DNA of 64,000 nt, taken from an uncultured Bacilli bacterium. Lineage in GTDB: Bacteria > Bacillota_I > Bacilli_A > ML615J-28 > CAG-313. Each line of letters begins with the position of its first letter. Within the stretch, counting starts at the first letter, position 1. The notes below the pieces were generated by a model that saw nothing but the letters and a program-made list of their open reading frames with translations, was not told the DNA's origin and ran no database searches. The translations under genes were made by a program, and so were the position numbers. The stretch is from positions 62,001-126,000 of the forward strand of contig CAKONV010000002.1 in NCBI GenBank assembly GCA_934098295.1, read 5' to 3'. Of this stretch, positions 53,389 through 62,840 are shown piece after piece.

Positions 53389-54845
53389 TAAATTAATCTC
53401 CTATCCTCAAGTACTTTATATTGAGATGTTTCTAGTAAGAATTCTCTTGCATGCATTTTCGCTTCTTTTACAGCTTCATCTCTTTCAAGTGCTGATAAAT
53501 TATATAATTCTTTTTCATCATTTAAATAAACTTTAATTAAGAAGTCATATTCTTTTTTATATTTTGCTAATAATTCTTGTACCTTTTCATCATTATAAAT
53601 TATTATTTCTTTTGGTTCTGTATAATTAAAGATATTGTCAATTTCTTCATTAATTTTCATTGCTTCTTTTTTTAATACATCATATTTGTTACTAATTTCA
53701 CCATTAATAACTTTTTCTAATAATAAATTCATAATGATTTTTATTTTTAAGCTACGTTCACCATTTAAAATATTGATTAATTCTAGAGATGAGAAATTTA
53801 GTTCTTTTAAATTGTCAATTTTCAATCCCCGTTTTAATTTTTTTATTGTTCTTGCTTGATTTGTATACTTGCTACTATAACATTTGGCAAGTTCATTAGC
53901 TATTAAAAGTCTATCTTCACCAATATTATAAACCATCATTGGGGTAACACTGGTGTTAAGCAATAATCTTGAAAAAGTAATGTTGTCTGTTATTATACTT
54001 AGGTCTTCTTGACTAAAATTTTCAGCATTAGGAATATTCCCTAATATTAAATAAAGTAATGACATTTTTTCCAATAAATTTAATTTATTATTAGATATTA
54101 ATACTTTAGAAACAAAAAGATCCAATTCCTTATCACGTTCTAACAAGCCATTATCATCAATTAATTCTAGTGCTTGTTGTGAATAGGTTTTACCTAATAT
54201 TTCTTGTAATTTTTTTATTAAGGTATTGCGATCAACTTCTACTAATAAGCCTTTGGCTTTTACCATATTTTTTAAAGTTTTTTTATCAATTGTAAAGCCA
54301 TACTCAGAAACCAAAACGATGGCATCCATAATATAAATAGGTTCCGATAAAAATATGTTCTTAGTTGTATCAATAGCTCTAATTATCTCTTCATCAATAT
54401 CATCAAGACCAGAAAAAATATCAATTATTTTCAAAGCTGGTGAAAGAGATAAAGCAGATATTGTAAATGGTTTTTTCTCCAAATAACTTGATAGTTTTTT
54501 ATTGTAATATTTATTAGCAGCCTTACTAACAATTTTTTTATTGTCATTATTATTTGTTTCAAAATAGAAGGTACCTGTTTTTTCTACAAGGGAAGGAATT
54601 CCATTGTTAATAGTCAAAGATGGAAAAATTTGTTGTAATTCATCGACTGTTGCTGGCGTTAAAATTGTTATTTGTTTAATAGGACGGATTAAATAATAGT
54701 CACATACTGCACAACCTATAATATAAGATTCAAAATTTCGATCTAAAAGTTTTCTTAACAATTCAATACCTTGTTCTAAATAATTAGAGCAATCATTATA
54801 TTTACTTTTATATTCTTTAAAAAGATTATCATTAGTATTATTCAT
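53388..54845 (-). CDS. Catalytically degenerate CCA-adding enzyme homologue
   Basis: The 485-residue protein keeps the layout of a class II tRNA nucleotidyltransferase. FESYIIGCAVCDYYL (38-52) stands for the GGxxRD block, PIKQITILTPATVDEL (55-70) for the DxD block, KPFTISALSLSP and IDIFSGLDDIDEEIIRAI for the FTINAL and GLEDL blocks, and SEPIYIMDAIVLVSEYGFTID for the EDPLRMLRA block. The catalytic residues are lost: GGxxRD reads GCAVCD, both Asp of DxD are Gln58 and Thr60, and the nucleotide-selecting arginines are absent. It should not add CCA. A long helical C-terminus follows. It is coupled to yhaM, so an RNA 3'-end binding role is inferred. Confidence 0.7.
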   Translation of the reverse strand: MNNTNDNLFKEYKSKYNDCSNYLEQGIELLRKLLDRNFESYIIGCAVCDYYLIRPIKQITILTPATVDELQQIFPSLTINNGIPSLVEKTGTFYFETNNNDNKKIVSKAANKYYNKKLSSYLEKKPFTISALSLSPALKIIDIFSGLDDIDEEIIRAIDTTKNIFLSEPIYIMDAIVLVSEYGFTIDKKTLKNMVKAKGLLVEVDRNTLIKKLQEILGKTYSQQALELIDDNGLLERDKELDLFVSKVLISNNKLNLLEKMSLLYLILGNIPNAENFSQEDLSIITDNITFSRLLLNTSVTPMMVYNIGEDRLLIANELAKCYSSKYTNQARTIKKLKRGLKIDNLKELNFSSLELINILNGERSLKIKIIMNLLLEKVINGEISNKYDVLKKEAMKINEEIDNIFNYTEPKEIIIYNDEKVQELLAKYKKEYDFLIKVYLNDEKELYNLSALERDEAVKEAKMHAREFLLETSQYKVLEDRRLI

Positions 54846-54886
54846 ATGGCCTTCCTTTCTTATATATATTTAAATTTTTTTGTTAC

Positions 54887-55984
54887 CTAAATATTAAATC
54901 TAAATAACATAATATCTCCGTCTTGAACAACATAATCTTTACCTTCTAGACGGACTTTACCTGCTTCCTTTACTTTTAATGGTGTTCCGTAAGTAATTAA
55001 ATCATCATAAGAATAAGTTTCTGCTTTTATAAATCCTTTTTCAAAATCAGTATGAATAACACCGGCACATTGAGGGGCCTTCATTCCTTTTCTAAAAGTC
55101 CAAGCTCGGCATTCTTTTTCACCAGCTGTAAAGAATGTTTGTAATCCTAAAAGAGCATAAGCTTCTTTTATTAATTTATCTAAACCACTTTCCTTTATTC
55201 CTAATTCTTCTAAAAACATTTTGTGTTCTTCATCATCTAATTCTGATAATTCTTCTTCTATTTTAGCAGAGATAATTACGACTTTTGAATTATGTTTAGA
55301 AGCATATTCCATGACTTTTTTAGAATAATCGTTACCATCTACCATTTCGTCTTCACTAACATTACATACATATAACATTGGTTTCATTGTTAAAAATTGA
55401 TAGTTTTTAATAAATAGTTTTTCATCATCACTTAAAGGCACTTCTCTTGCGGGAATCTCTTTTTCAAAAGCATTTTTTAATCTCATCAATATATCATATT
55501 CGACTATTGCATCTTTGTCCGTTTTTAATTGTGCTTTTTTTTCTATCTTTGGAAGTCTATTTTCTACCACTTCTAAATCTGCTAAAATTAATTCTAAATT
55601 AACTGTTTCAATGTCATCAATTGGGTCAATATGTCCCGAAACGTGAGTTATGTTAGCATCATCAAAACATCTTACAACATGACACACAGCATCAACATCT
55701 CTTATGTGACTTAAAAATTGATTTCCTAAACCTTCACCGTGGGATGCGCCCTTTACAAGTCCGGCAATGTCGGTAAATGAAAAACTTGTTCTTACAACGT
55801 TTCTTGGTTTTACAATTTCACAAATTTTATCTAATCTCTCATCTCTAACCTCAACTACGCCAACATTAGGTTCAATTGTCGCAAAAGGATAATTGGCCAT
55901 AAAGGCTCCTGCCTTAGTGATGGCGTTAAATAAAGTGGACTTACCAACATTAGGAAGTCCAACAATTCCTGCTGTTAAACTCAT
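54887..55984 (-). CDS. ychF: Ribosome-binding ATPase YchF
   Basis: The 365-residue protein begins AGIVGLPNVGKSTLFNAIT and has the altered G4 motif (LYVCNVSEDE, NxxE) and a coiled coil. A C-terminal TGS domain (AWTFRKGMKAPQCAGVIHTDF) completes YchF/OLA1, an Obg-family ATPase that binds ribosomes. The length is standard. It starts 25 bases after the zinc-ribbon gene and precedes the CCA-like gene by 41 bases. Confidence 0.97.
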   Translation of the reverse strand: MSLTAGIVGLPNVGKSTLFNAITKAGAFMANYPFATIEPNVGVVEVRDERLDKICEIVKPRNVVRTSFSFTDIAGLVKGASHGEGLGNQFLSHIRDVDAVCHVVRCFDDANITHVSGHIDPIDDIETVNLELILADLEVVENRLPKIEKKAQLKTDKDAIVEYDILMRLKNAFEKEIPAREVPLSDDEKLFIKNYQFLTMKPMLYVCNVSEDEMVDGNDYSKKVMEYASKHNSKVVIISAKIEEELSELDDEEHKMFLEELGIKESGLDKLIKEAYALLGLQTFFTAGEKECRAWTFRKGMKAPQCAGVIHTDFEKGFIKAETYSYDDLITYGTPLKVKEAGKVRLEGKDYVVQDGDIMLFRFNI

Positions 55985-56009
55985 ATCTTTTATTTTCTCC
56001 TTTTAAATA

Positions 56010-56807
56010 CTACATAAAAATTAAAACTTCACAAATTATCAATAATACTCTTACTAAGATATTAACACCTATACTTCTATTGGTATATATATACATAGAT
56101 GAAAACAGCGTATTAGTAATGAATGATACAATTAAAGTTTCAGGTGCCATTATCCATGCAAAATCAATAATTGTACCAATGATTCCACTAAACAATACAA
56201 TAAAAAAATCACTTAAAAGAGTTAAATCATCAAAAGTATCTATCAAAAATCTTCTAATTATTTCTTCTGTAAACACCACTAGTGTAAAAGCAATAATCAT
56301 TGGGATAATACCAGTAGCATTCTTATCAAATAATGAAGCATCCGGATTAGAAAAATAATCTGTAGCAAATCTTGGTAGCACTCTTGTGACATCAGTTAAT
56401 AGTGATGAAAAAAAAGCAATAACAATAAAGACTGTTCCTAAAATGAATGATCCTAATAATTGGTCTTTATTTCCATTCCAAAACAAGTTTTTTAAAGATT
56501 TATGACAAGTAATAACAATTACCGAAAAAGTAATGATACTTGTAAGTAATAAGGCATAAGAACGATTAAATAAAGACATACTTGCATCATTTCTTGTAGT
56601 CGCAAAAATCACCATGAAAATACCAGTACCAATAAAGGCTAATATACCAAATAAAATTAAGCTCAATTTTAAAGTATCAGAAGGATTAGGACCATAATTA
56701 CCAGTTTCCATAGCTCTTTTAATTTGTTCACTATGTTCACCACAATAAGTACAATACTCTTCATTTGGTTCTAATACTTTATAACAATTTTTACATCTAA
56801 TTTTCAT
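56010..56807 (-). CDS. Zinc-ribbon membrane protein, CPBP/CAAX-protease-like
   Basis: The product is 265 residues from the ATG at 56807, which has AGGAG 6 bases away; an in-frame GTG at 56813 is inside that site. A four-cysteine zinc ribbon (CKNCYKVLEPNEEYCTYCG) is followed by about seven membrane helices. FTEEIIRRFLID matches motif 1 (EExxxR) of CPBP intramembrane proteases. The FxxxH and HxxxN motifs are not seen where expected (SFITN stands near the last), so it may be an inactive relative. It is first in the unit with ychF. Confidence 0.65.
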   Translation of the reverse strand: MKIRCKNCYKVLEPNEEYCTYCGEHSEQIKRAMETGNYGPNPSDTLKLSLILFGILAFIGTGIFMVIFATTRNDASMSLFNRSYALLLTSIITFSVIVITCHKSLKNLFWNGNKDQLLGSFILGTVFIVIAFFSSLLTDVTRVLPRFATDYFSNPDASLFDKNATGIIPMIIAFTLVVFTEEIIRRFLIDTFDDLTLLSDFFIVLFSGIIGTIIDFAWIMAPETLIVSFITNTLFSSMYIYTNRSIGVNILVRVLLIICEVLIFM

Positions 56808-56855
56808 AGACACTCCTATGTTTTATAAATTATAATTTAGATATTTCTATATCTT

Positions 56856-56884
56856 ATTATACCATATCTTTATGTTTTTTGCAA
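56856..56884 (-). promoter_or_regulatory. Promoter of the zinc-ribbon gene and ychF
   Basis: On the minus strand TTGCAA (56884-56879), a 17-base spacer and TATAAT (56861-56856) with extended TG. Confidence 0.85.
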
Positions 56885-56922
56885 AAGAAAGTACGTTTTT
56901 TATATTTTTTATTTTTTTATGA

Positions 56923-56928
56923 TATACT
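56923..56928 (+). promoter_or_regulatory. Extended -10 before the 103-residue unknown
   Basis: TATACT with TG one base upstream; the -35 region is poor. It is divergent from the zinc-ribbon promoter. Confidence 0.5.
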
Positions 56929-56956
56929 ATTAATAAATTTTATAGGTGAATTAATT

Positions 56957-57268
56957 ATGAACTATTTTTACTTGATAATTGTATGCAAACAAGACTTTTC
57001 AGTTCCCGAAAATTATGATGCTATAATCTTGCATGATGGCTTTAAATTTATTGATGATTGTAATCTAGAAATGAATGGAAAAATATATGAATTTAGTTAT
57101 CTTATCTATACCGATAAAATAAATGTAAATTATAATAATACTAATTTTATAATGTGTGAAAATAATTTCCCACTTACAAACTGGTTATACCAAACTAGTT
57201 CAGAAAACATTTTTTATGTTACTGAGGATAGGTTTAAAGAAAAAGTTAAAGAAATACTTGAATCTTAA
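56957..57268 (+). CDS. Small protein of unknown function
   Basis: The product is 103 residues from the ATG at 56957, which has ATAGGTGA 7 bases upstream; the frame is open further upstream but that part overlaps the promoter. It reads MNYFYLIIVCKQDFSVPENY and later FEFSYLIYTDKIN-like strands, alternating hydrophobic and charged, with no signal peptide or membrane helix. No family is recognised. It is monocistronic, with its own promoter and terminator. Confidence 0.65.
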   Translation: MNYFYLIIVCKQDFSVPENYDAIILHDGFKFIDDCNLEMNGKIYEFSYLIYTDKINVNYNNTNFIMCENNFPLTNWLYQTSSENIFYVTEDRFKEKVKEILES

Positions 57269-57296
57269 AAAAATGAGTTTTTAAAACTCATTTTTT
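57267..57296 (+). terminator. Intrinsic terminator of the small unknown, touching its stop
   Basis: Stem AAAAAATGAGTTT / AAACTCATTTTTT with a 3-base loop. The left arm begins at the TAA stop (57266-57268). Confidence 0.8.
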
Positions 57297-57367
57297 ATTT
57301 TTTTACATTTTTTGTATCGTATTAACCTTTTTATATTGTTTAAAATAATAAAAAAGGAAGTGATAAT

Positions 57368-59317
57368 TTGTCAAAGAAAAAATTAATTTATAGAATTAAT
57401 AAAATCATTCGAATTGTTTTATTTACTTCGTTATCTATTTTTTCCGTTATTATGCTTTCATTTATAATTATTGCTTCATTTTTAGATTATTCTATACCTG
57501 AAATTGAGACAATTGAGTTATATGATCAAAACAATGAGAAATTTTTATCTTATAGTAATGGTAAAAAGAAATCTTATATAAGTTTAGATAAAATTAGTCC
57601 TTACACCATTGATGCTTTTATTAGTATTGAGGATAAAAGATTTTTTAATCATACTGGTTTAGATTTTATAAGAATATGCAAAGCTGCATTCATTGATATT
57701 ATCAAAAAGGATACTTTAGAAGGAGCTTCAACTATTACTCAACAATATGCTAGAAATTTATTTTTAACAACTGATAAAACATGGAAAAGAAAATTATCGG
57801 AAATGATGATAGCATTAAATATTGAAAGCAAGTATAGTAAAGAAGAAATACTCGAAGGCTATTTAAATTCCATATATTTTGATAGTGGTATCTATGGCAT
57901 TGAAGATGCATCAATATTTTATTTTGGTAAAAGTGCTAGTGATTTAACTCTTTTAGAATCTGTTAGCCTTGCGGCCATTCCTAAAGGACCGCGCATTTAT
58001 TCACCCATTAAAAATCCTGAAAATAATGAAAAAAGAAGATTACTAATTTTAAAGGAAATGTTAAATGACGAAATGATTTCTAATGAAGAATATCAAAATG
58101 CGCTAATTGAAGAACTTACCTTTACCGGATACAATCCTAATGTAAAAAATACAGCTGCTCCTTTTTTTCAAGATTATATATTAAATGAAATTAAAAGAAT
58201 TCCAAATATTAAACAATATGCTTACAAAGGGCTGAAGGTTTATACCACTTTAGATTCATCTTTAAATAACATTATTAATGAATCGATTGCTAACCGTATT
58301 GACAATGATCTTCAAACCTCTATCGTTGTTATAAATCCCAAAAATGGGGCTATTCTTTCTCTTATAGGTGGAACTAATTATGAAAAAAGTTCTTACAATA
58401 GGGCGATAGGTTCTTATAGACAACCTGGTTCTACTATTAAACCATTTTTATATCATACCGCTTTGGAAAATGGTTTTAATGTTTCCACTACTTTTCAAAG
58501 TGAAAAAACAACTTTTTATTATCAAGGTCATGAATATACACCCCATAATTTTTTAAATATCTATCCCAATAGGGAAGTTTCAATGGCTTATGCATTAGCT
58601 ACAAGTGATAATATCTACGCTGTTAAAACTCATCTTTTCTTAGGCCCTAACAAGTTAAAAGAAAAATTAGAAAAATTAAAAATAAGTGGCAATATTCCTT
58701 CTATTCCTAGTCTTTGTTTAGGAACTTATGAAGTAACTAATTATGAATGGGCTCGTGCCTATCTTATGTTGGCTAGTGGTGGAAAAACAATTGAACCTTA
58801 TGGATTTACCAAAATTACAACTTTTGATGATGAAATCATTTATAAAAAAGAAACAATTTTTAGACAAAATTATGACTATAGTACCGTATATATTCTAAAT
58901 GAAGCCATGACTAATATTTTTGATGGTGGCTTAACAGTCAACATTCGGCCAACGGGAATGGCAATTGCTAATCGTTTAACTCATAAATATGCTGCGAAAT
59001 CGGGTTCTACTGATACAGATTATTGGATGGTTGGATATAATCCCGATTTATTAGTTTCCGTTTGGACAGGATATGATGATAACCGCAAGATAACTTTAAA
59101 GAAAGATTCTTTGGCTGCTAAATATATTTGGGCCGACATTATGGAAAAATATTTCGAAAATAAAAACACCAATTGGTATCAATGTCCAAATGATGTTATC
59201 GGAGTTAATTTAAACCCTATTACTGGATTTTATTCATCTTTTAATGAATACAACAAAACTATGTACTTTAAAGAAAATAATATTCCATGGTATTTAAATC
59301 TATTAAATCTTTATTAA
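57368..59317 (+). CDS. Class A penicillin-binding protein
   Basis: The 649-residue protein has a short cytoplasmic tail and a membrane anchor (about 14-38). A GT51 glycosyltransferase domain follows (ISIEDKRFFNHTGLD with Glu88, EGASTITQQYARNLF, Glu163 in EEILEGYLN). The transpeptidase domain has SxxK at 355-358 (GSTIKPF), SDN at 413-415 and KSG at 544-546. It polymerises and crosslinks peptidoglycan. The start is TTG at 57368 with AAGGAAGTGAT before it. It lacks the long C-terminal extension of Bacillus PBP1. It ends convergent with the serine protease gene, overlapping by 4 bases. Confidence 0.95.
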   Translation: MSKKKLIYRINKIIRIVLFTSLSIFSVIMLSFIIIASFLDYSIPEIETIELYDQNNEKFLSYSNGKKKSYISLDKISPYTIDAFISIEDKRFFNHTGLDFIRICKAAFIDIIKKDTLEGASTITQQYARNLFLTTDKTWKRKLSEMMIALNIESKYSKEEILEGYLNSIYFDSGIYGIEDASIFYFGKSASDLTLLESVSLAAIPKGPRIYSPIKNPENNEKRRLLILKEMLNDEMISNEEYQNALIEELTFTGYNPNVKNTAAPFFQDYILNEIKRIPNIKQYAYKGLKVYTTLDSSLNNIINESIANRIDNDLQTSIVVINPKNGAILSLIGGTNYEKSSYNRAIGSYRQPGSTIKPFLYHTALENGFNVSTTFQSEKTTFYYQGHEYTPHNFLNIYPNREVSMAYALATSDNIYAVKTHLFLGPNKLKEKLEKLKISGNIPSIPSLCLGTYEVTNYEWARAYLMLASGGKTIEPYGFTKITTFDDEIIYKKETIFRQNYDYSTVYILNEAMTNIFDGGLTVNIRPTGMAIANRLTHKYAAKSGSTDTDYWMVGYNPDLLVSVWTGYDDNRKITLKKDSLAAKYIWADIMEKYFENKNTNWYQCPNDVIGVNLNPITGFYSSFNEYNKTMYFKENNIPWYLNLLNLY

Positions 59318-60111
59318 CTTAAGTAACTAGAAAAACAACTAGTTACTTCTTTTATTTCAATAGCAAAACTCATGCCTGCAATATTACTATTTTGATTAAC
59401 CAGTTTCCAAGTATTAATTCCTATAAGATTACCGTTTAAATCAAAAACGCCACCGCCAGAATCGCCATTATTTATTAAGGCGTTATGTTGAAAATAAATA
59501 TTTTGGCAAACATTACCATCTAGCATTGTTTCTTTTTGGATTCTATTTAAACCACTAATGTTTCCTAAGTTTACACTATTATAATATTTTTCCAAATCAT
59601 AAGGACTACCAATTGAAATTACAAACATTCCAATTTTTAATTCTTTTTGTTCAATTAAAGCCGGTTTTAGGGCTATTTTTGTCTCAACCTTTAAAAGCGC
59701 TAAATCTAGTTGTTCGCTATAAGATAAAAGAGAAGCTGATATATACAAATCTAGATTTCCTAAATATATTTCGATGTTGTCTAAAAAAGTTTTTTTAGGA
59801 CATACAACATGTCTAGAAGTAACTATATAATATTCATTATCTTTATTTTGTTTAATTACAACGCCACTACCATAAGAATTATTTTCAAATATTGCTGTTG
59901 AAGATGATGCTTTAATGCCTACAACGCTTTGACTAACAAATTCAACTTTACTCTCCACTAAATCAGAAAAATCCTTTATTATAATTTCTTCTTCAATATT
60001 TGGTTCTTGATTAATAACTTTATTAATGATAACTACATCTTTTTTCTTACATCCACTAAGCATAATCAATAATAGAACAAAAATTAAACATAAATATTTT
60101 TTCATTATCAT
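59314..60111 (-). CDS. Trypsin-like serine protease lipoprotein, no PDZ domain
   Basis: The 265-residue protein has a lipoprotein signal (LSGC, Cys21) and an HtrA-like chymotrypsin fold with the triad His101 (VTSRHVV), Asp136 (LDLALLK) and Ser218 (NNGDSGGGVFD). There is no PDZ domain and no transmembrane anchor, unlike HtrA/DegP of Bacilli. It should act at the outer membrane face on secreted or misfolded proteins. Its ATG overlaps the tatD stop by 4 bases. Confidence 0.88.
   Translation of the reverse strand: MIMKKYLCLIFVLLLIMLSGCKKKDVVIINKVINQEPNIEEEIIIKDFSDLVESKVEFVSQSVVGIKASSSTAIFENNSYGSGVVIKQNKDNEYYIVTSRHVVCPKKTFLDNIEIYLGNLDLYISASLLSYSEQLDLALLKVETKIALKPALIEQKELKIGMFVISIGSPYDLEKYYNSVNLGNISGLNRIQKETMLDGNVCQNIYFQHNALINNGDSGGGVFDLNGNLIGINTWKLVNQNSNIAGMSFAIEIKEVTSCFSSYLS
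59321..59348 (+). terminator. Intrinsic terminator of the PBP gene, inside the opposing gene
   Basis: Perfect stem AAGTAACTAG / CTAGTTACTT with an 8-base loop and a TCTTTTATTT tail. It lies within the last codons of the convergent protease gene. Confidence 0.75.
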
Positions 60112-60881
60112 ACACCAAAAATTCTTTTTACATTTTCTAAGATTTGATTCATTACATCTTTTTCATTAATGTTTTTTATATTAGCAATTTCTTTTACAAT
60201 TAAAGGAATGTATTTAGGACCATTTTCACTACCTCGATAAGGATGAGGTGTAAGATAAGGACTATCAGTTTCACTAATTAAATATTTTAAATCAATTCCT
60301 TCGACAACTTCTTTGACATTACGTCCATTTTTAAATGTTACTGGCCCCGAAATTCCAAAATTAAAGTTTAGTTTTATGTATTCTTTAGCCATTTCCAAAC
60401 TACCACTATATGAATGAAGAACACCACCAACAATCGAAGCATTAGTTTTTTTAATCATATCCATAGTTAGTTGGGAAGCATCTCTACTGTGAATACTAAT
60501 AGGCTTACCTATTCTTTTCGCAATCCCAATTTGTTTTTCAAAGGCGATGCTTTGTTCTAGAAGAGTTGTAGTATCCCAATGAAGGTCATAACCGATTTCA
60601 CCAATAGCGACTACTCGATTATCCTTAGCCGCTTGTTCCAACCAGGTATATTCTTCATCACCATATCCTTTTATATTACATGGATGAAAACCTATTATCG
60701 CATAGCACCAATCATATTTATTTGCCAGTTCAAGAGCTTCTTTAGAACTTTCTAAATCCCATCCTACTACAAACATTTTTTTTACATTATTTAAAAAAGC
60801 ATCTTTAATTACTTCATCTAAATGTTTTTTTAAAGTTTCATCATTTAAATGAACATGGGTATCAACATATATATTATTCAT
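60108..60881 (-). CDS. tatD: TatD-family metal-dependent hydrolase/DNase
   Basis: The 257-residue protein has YVDTHVHLND at the N-terminus, AIIGFHPCNIKGY, AIGEIGYDLHWD, PISIHSRDAS, GVLHSYSGSLEMA and ISETDSPYLTPHPYRG, all TatD metal-site motifs. TatD enzymes act as 3'-5' exonucleases or D-aminoacyl-tRNA-type hydrolases; the exact role here is uncertain. It overlaps both neighbours by 4 bases, so GNAT-tatD-protease form one unit. Confidence 0.95.
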   Translation of the reverse strand: MNNIYVDTHVHLNDETLKKHLDEVIKDAFLNNVKKMFVVGWDLESSKEALELANKYDWCYAIIGFHPCNIKGYGDEEYTWLEQAAKDNRVVAIGEIGYDLHWDTTTLLEQSIAFEKQIGIAKRIGKPISIHSRDASQLTMDMIKKTNASIVGGVLHSYSGSLEMAKEYIKLNFNFGISGPVTFKNGRNVKEVVEGIDLKYLISETDSPYLTPHPYRGSENGPKYIPLIVKEIANIKNINEKDVMNQILENVKRIFGV

Positions 60882-61450
60882 TCATTTACACCTTTCCTAA
60901 CATTTTTATCATTTTCTAAGATTTGTAAATAAGCAGCTTTTATAACATTATACCTTGTTTTATACTTGATTTCTTGATAGTATTTAAATCCACATTTTTC
61001 TTGTACTCTTTTAGACCTATAATTATCGATAAAATGAGAACAAACTAAAAAATCTAATTCTAAAGTGTTAAAACAATATTCGATAACTTTTAAAACGGCT
61101 TCAGTCATTAATCCTTGTCCCCAGTAATTTTTTGATAAAACAAATCCTAATTCTCTCCCCATTTTCATTTTTAAAGAAGGTATTAATTCTTCATCATATT
61201 CTTCAATACCTAAAGAACCAATGACTTTTTTATTATACTCTATTGCGAAAGTTTTTTTACCACTAATAAATAGATTTAATATTTGTTCAGATTCTTTCTT
61301 ATTTTTATGTGGTAACCAACCAGCCATTTCACCTACGCCTTCAACACTAGCATATTCATAAAAATCATCTAAATCAGAGATTTTAAACGGTCTTAATATC
61401 AATCTATCTGTTTTTAGAATAGTATTAGATATATCTATTTTTGCGTTCAT
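60878..61450 (-). CDS. GNAT acetyltransferase, RimJ/RimL type
   Basis: The 190-residue protein has LKTDRLILRPFKISDLDDFYEYA, RELGFVLSKNYWGQGLMTEAVLKVIEYCF and a C-terminal VQEKCGFKYYQEIK, the RimJ/RimL-type GNAT motifs. It resembles the enzyme at 6518-7066 and probably acetylates an amine or protein N-terminus. An AGGTGATC site precedes the ATG. It heads the tatD-protease unit. Confidence 0.87.
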   Translation of the reverse strand: MNAKIDISNTILKTDRLILRPFKISDLDDFYEYASVEGVGEMAGWLPHKNKKESEQILNLFISGKKTFAIEYNKKVIGSLGIEEYDEELIPSLKMKMGRELGFVLSKNYWGQGLMTEAVLKVIEYCFNTLELDFLVCSHFIDNYRSKRVQEKCGFKYYQEIKYKTRYNVIKAAYLQILENDKNVRKGVNE

Positions 61451-61541
61451 GTGATCACCTCAGTTTATTATATCAATTTTGGCATATTATTTTCAAATAT
61501 TAAAACTTAAGTTAAAAAAACAATTTTAAAAATAGTTTTAA

Positions 61542-61585
61542 AAAAGAGAAGCTTGACTATTTTTCAATAGCAAAACTTCTCTTTT
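61542..61585 (-). terminator. Intrinsic terminator after tuf
   Basis: Outer stem AAAAGAGAAG / CTTCTCTTTT with a further partial inner pairing, followed by a T-rich tail on the minus strand, about 30 bases past the tuf stop. Confidence 0.8.
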
Positions 61586-61615
61586 AATTTACTTATTTTA
61601 GTGTTAGTTTAGAAA

Positions 61616-62800
61616 CTATGCATCAATCTTAGTAACGTTACCAGCACCTACAGTACGTCCACCTTCACGAATAGAGAACTTAGTACCAAGTTCAACAGCG
61701 ATTGGGTGAATTAATTGTACACGCATTTGAGTATTGTCACCAGGCATAACCATTTCAACACCTTCTGGTAATGTAATAACACCAGTTACGTCAGTTGTAC
61801 GGAAGTAGAATTGAGGACGATAGTTACTAAAGAATGCAGTATGACGTCCACCTTCTTCTTTTGTTAATACGTAAACTTGAGCATCAAATTCACTATGAGG
61901 AGTGATTGTTTTAGGTTTAGCAAGAACTTGACCACGAACAACTTCATCACGGTTAACACCACGAAGTAATAGACCAATGTTGTCACCAGCTTCAGCTAAG
62001 TCAAGAAGCTTACGGAACATTTCAACACCAGTAACTACAACTGAACGAGTATCTTTAATACCAACGATTTCAACTGTATCACCAACTTTTACAGTACCAC
62101 GTTCTACTCTACCAGTAGCAACAGTACCACGACCAGTGATTGAGAATACATCTTCTACTGGCATTAAGAAAGGCTTATCAATTTCACGAACTGGATCAGG
62201 GATATATTCATCAACTGTATCCATTAATTTCATGATTTGAGCTTGAGCTTCAGGATCACCTTCAAGAGCTTTTAATGCAGAACCACGGATGATAGGAGTG
62301 TTATCGCCATCGTAACCATATTCAGTAAGTAATTCACGAACTTCCATTTCAACTAAGTCTAATAATTCTTCATCATCAACCATATCGCATTTGTTTAAGA
62401 AAACAACGATTCTAGGAACACCTACTTGACGAGCTAGTAAGATGTGTTCACGAGTTTGTGCCATAGGTCCATCTGTAGCAGCAATAACTAGGATAGCACC
62501 ATCCATTTGAGCAGCACCAGTGATCATGTTTTTAACATAGTCAGCATGTCCTGGACAGTCAACGTGTGCATAGTGTCTCTTAGCTGTTTCATATTCAACG
62601 TGGCATGTATTAATCGTTATACCACGAGCTTTTTCTTCTGGAGCACCATCGATTTGGTCATAAGCCATTTTTTGAGCTAGACCTTTTTGAGCTAATACAG
62701 TAGTAATAGCTGAAGTTAAAGTAGTTTTTCCATGGTCAACGTGACCAATTGTACCAATGTTTACATGGGGTTTAGTACGAACAAATTTCTCTTTTGCCAT
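61616..62800 (-). CDS. tuf: Elongation factor Tu
   Basis: The product is 394 residues from the ATG at 62800 ([20 protein letters not shown]), preceded by GAAAGGAAA; an in-frame TTG at 62821 is inside that region. GTP-binding motifs [18 protein letters not shown] and NKCDMVDD, effector [12 protein letters not shown], domain II and III signatures through VGAGNVTKI at the end. EF-Tu brings aminoacyl-tRNA to the ribosome. The codons are more biased than in neighbouring genes, as expected for high expression. Confidence 0.98.
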   Translation of the reverse strand: MAKEKFVRTKPHVNIGTIGHVDHGKTTLTSAITTVLAQKGLAQKMAYDQIDGAPEEKARGITINTCHVEYETAKRHYAHVDCPGHADYVKNMITGAAQMDGAILVIAATDGPMAQTREHILLARQVGVPRIVVFLNKCDMVDDEELLDLVEMEVRELLTEYGYDGDNTPIIRGSALKALEGDPEAQAQIMKLMDTVDEYIPDPVREIDKPFLMPVEDVFSITGRGTVATGRVERGTVKVGDTVEIVGIKDTRSVVVTGVEMFRKLLDLAEAGDNIGLLLRGVNRDEVVRGQVLAKPKTITPHSEFDAQVYVLTKEEGGRHTAFFSNYRPQFYFRTTDVTGVITLPEGVEMVMPGDNTQMRVQLIHPIAVELGTKFSIREGGRTVGAGNVTKIDA

Positions 62801-62840
62801 AATAATAAAATTTCCTTTCAAATTTTTTATTTACTATAAT

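Noticed and set aside
57297..57367. Consensus promoter for the PBP gene
   Set aside because: TTGTAT and TAAAAT are present but 23 bases apart; no acceptable pair was found.
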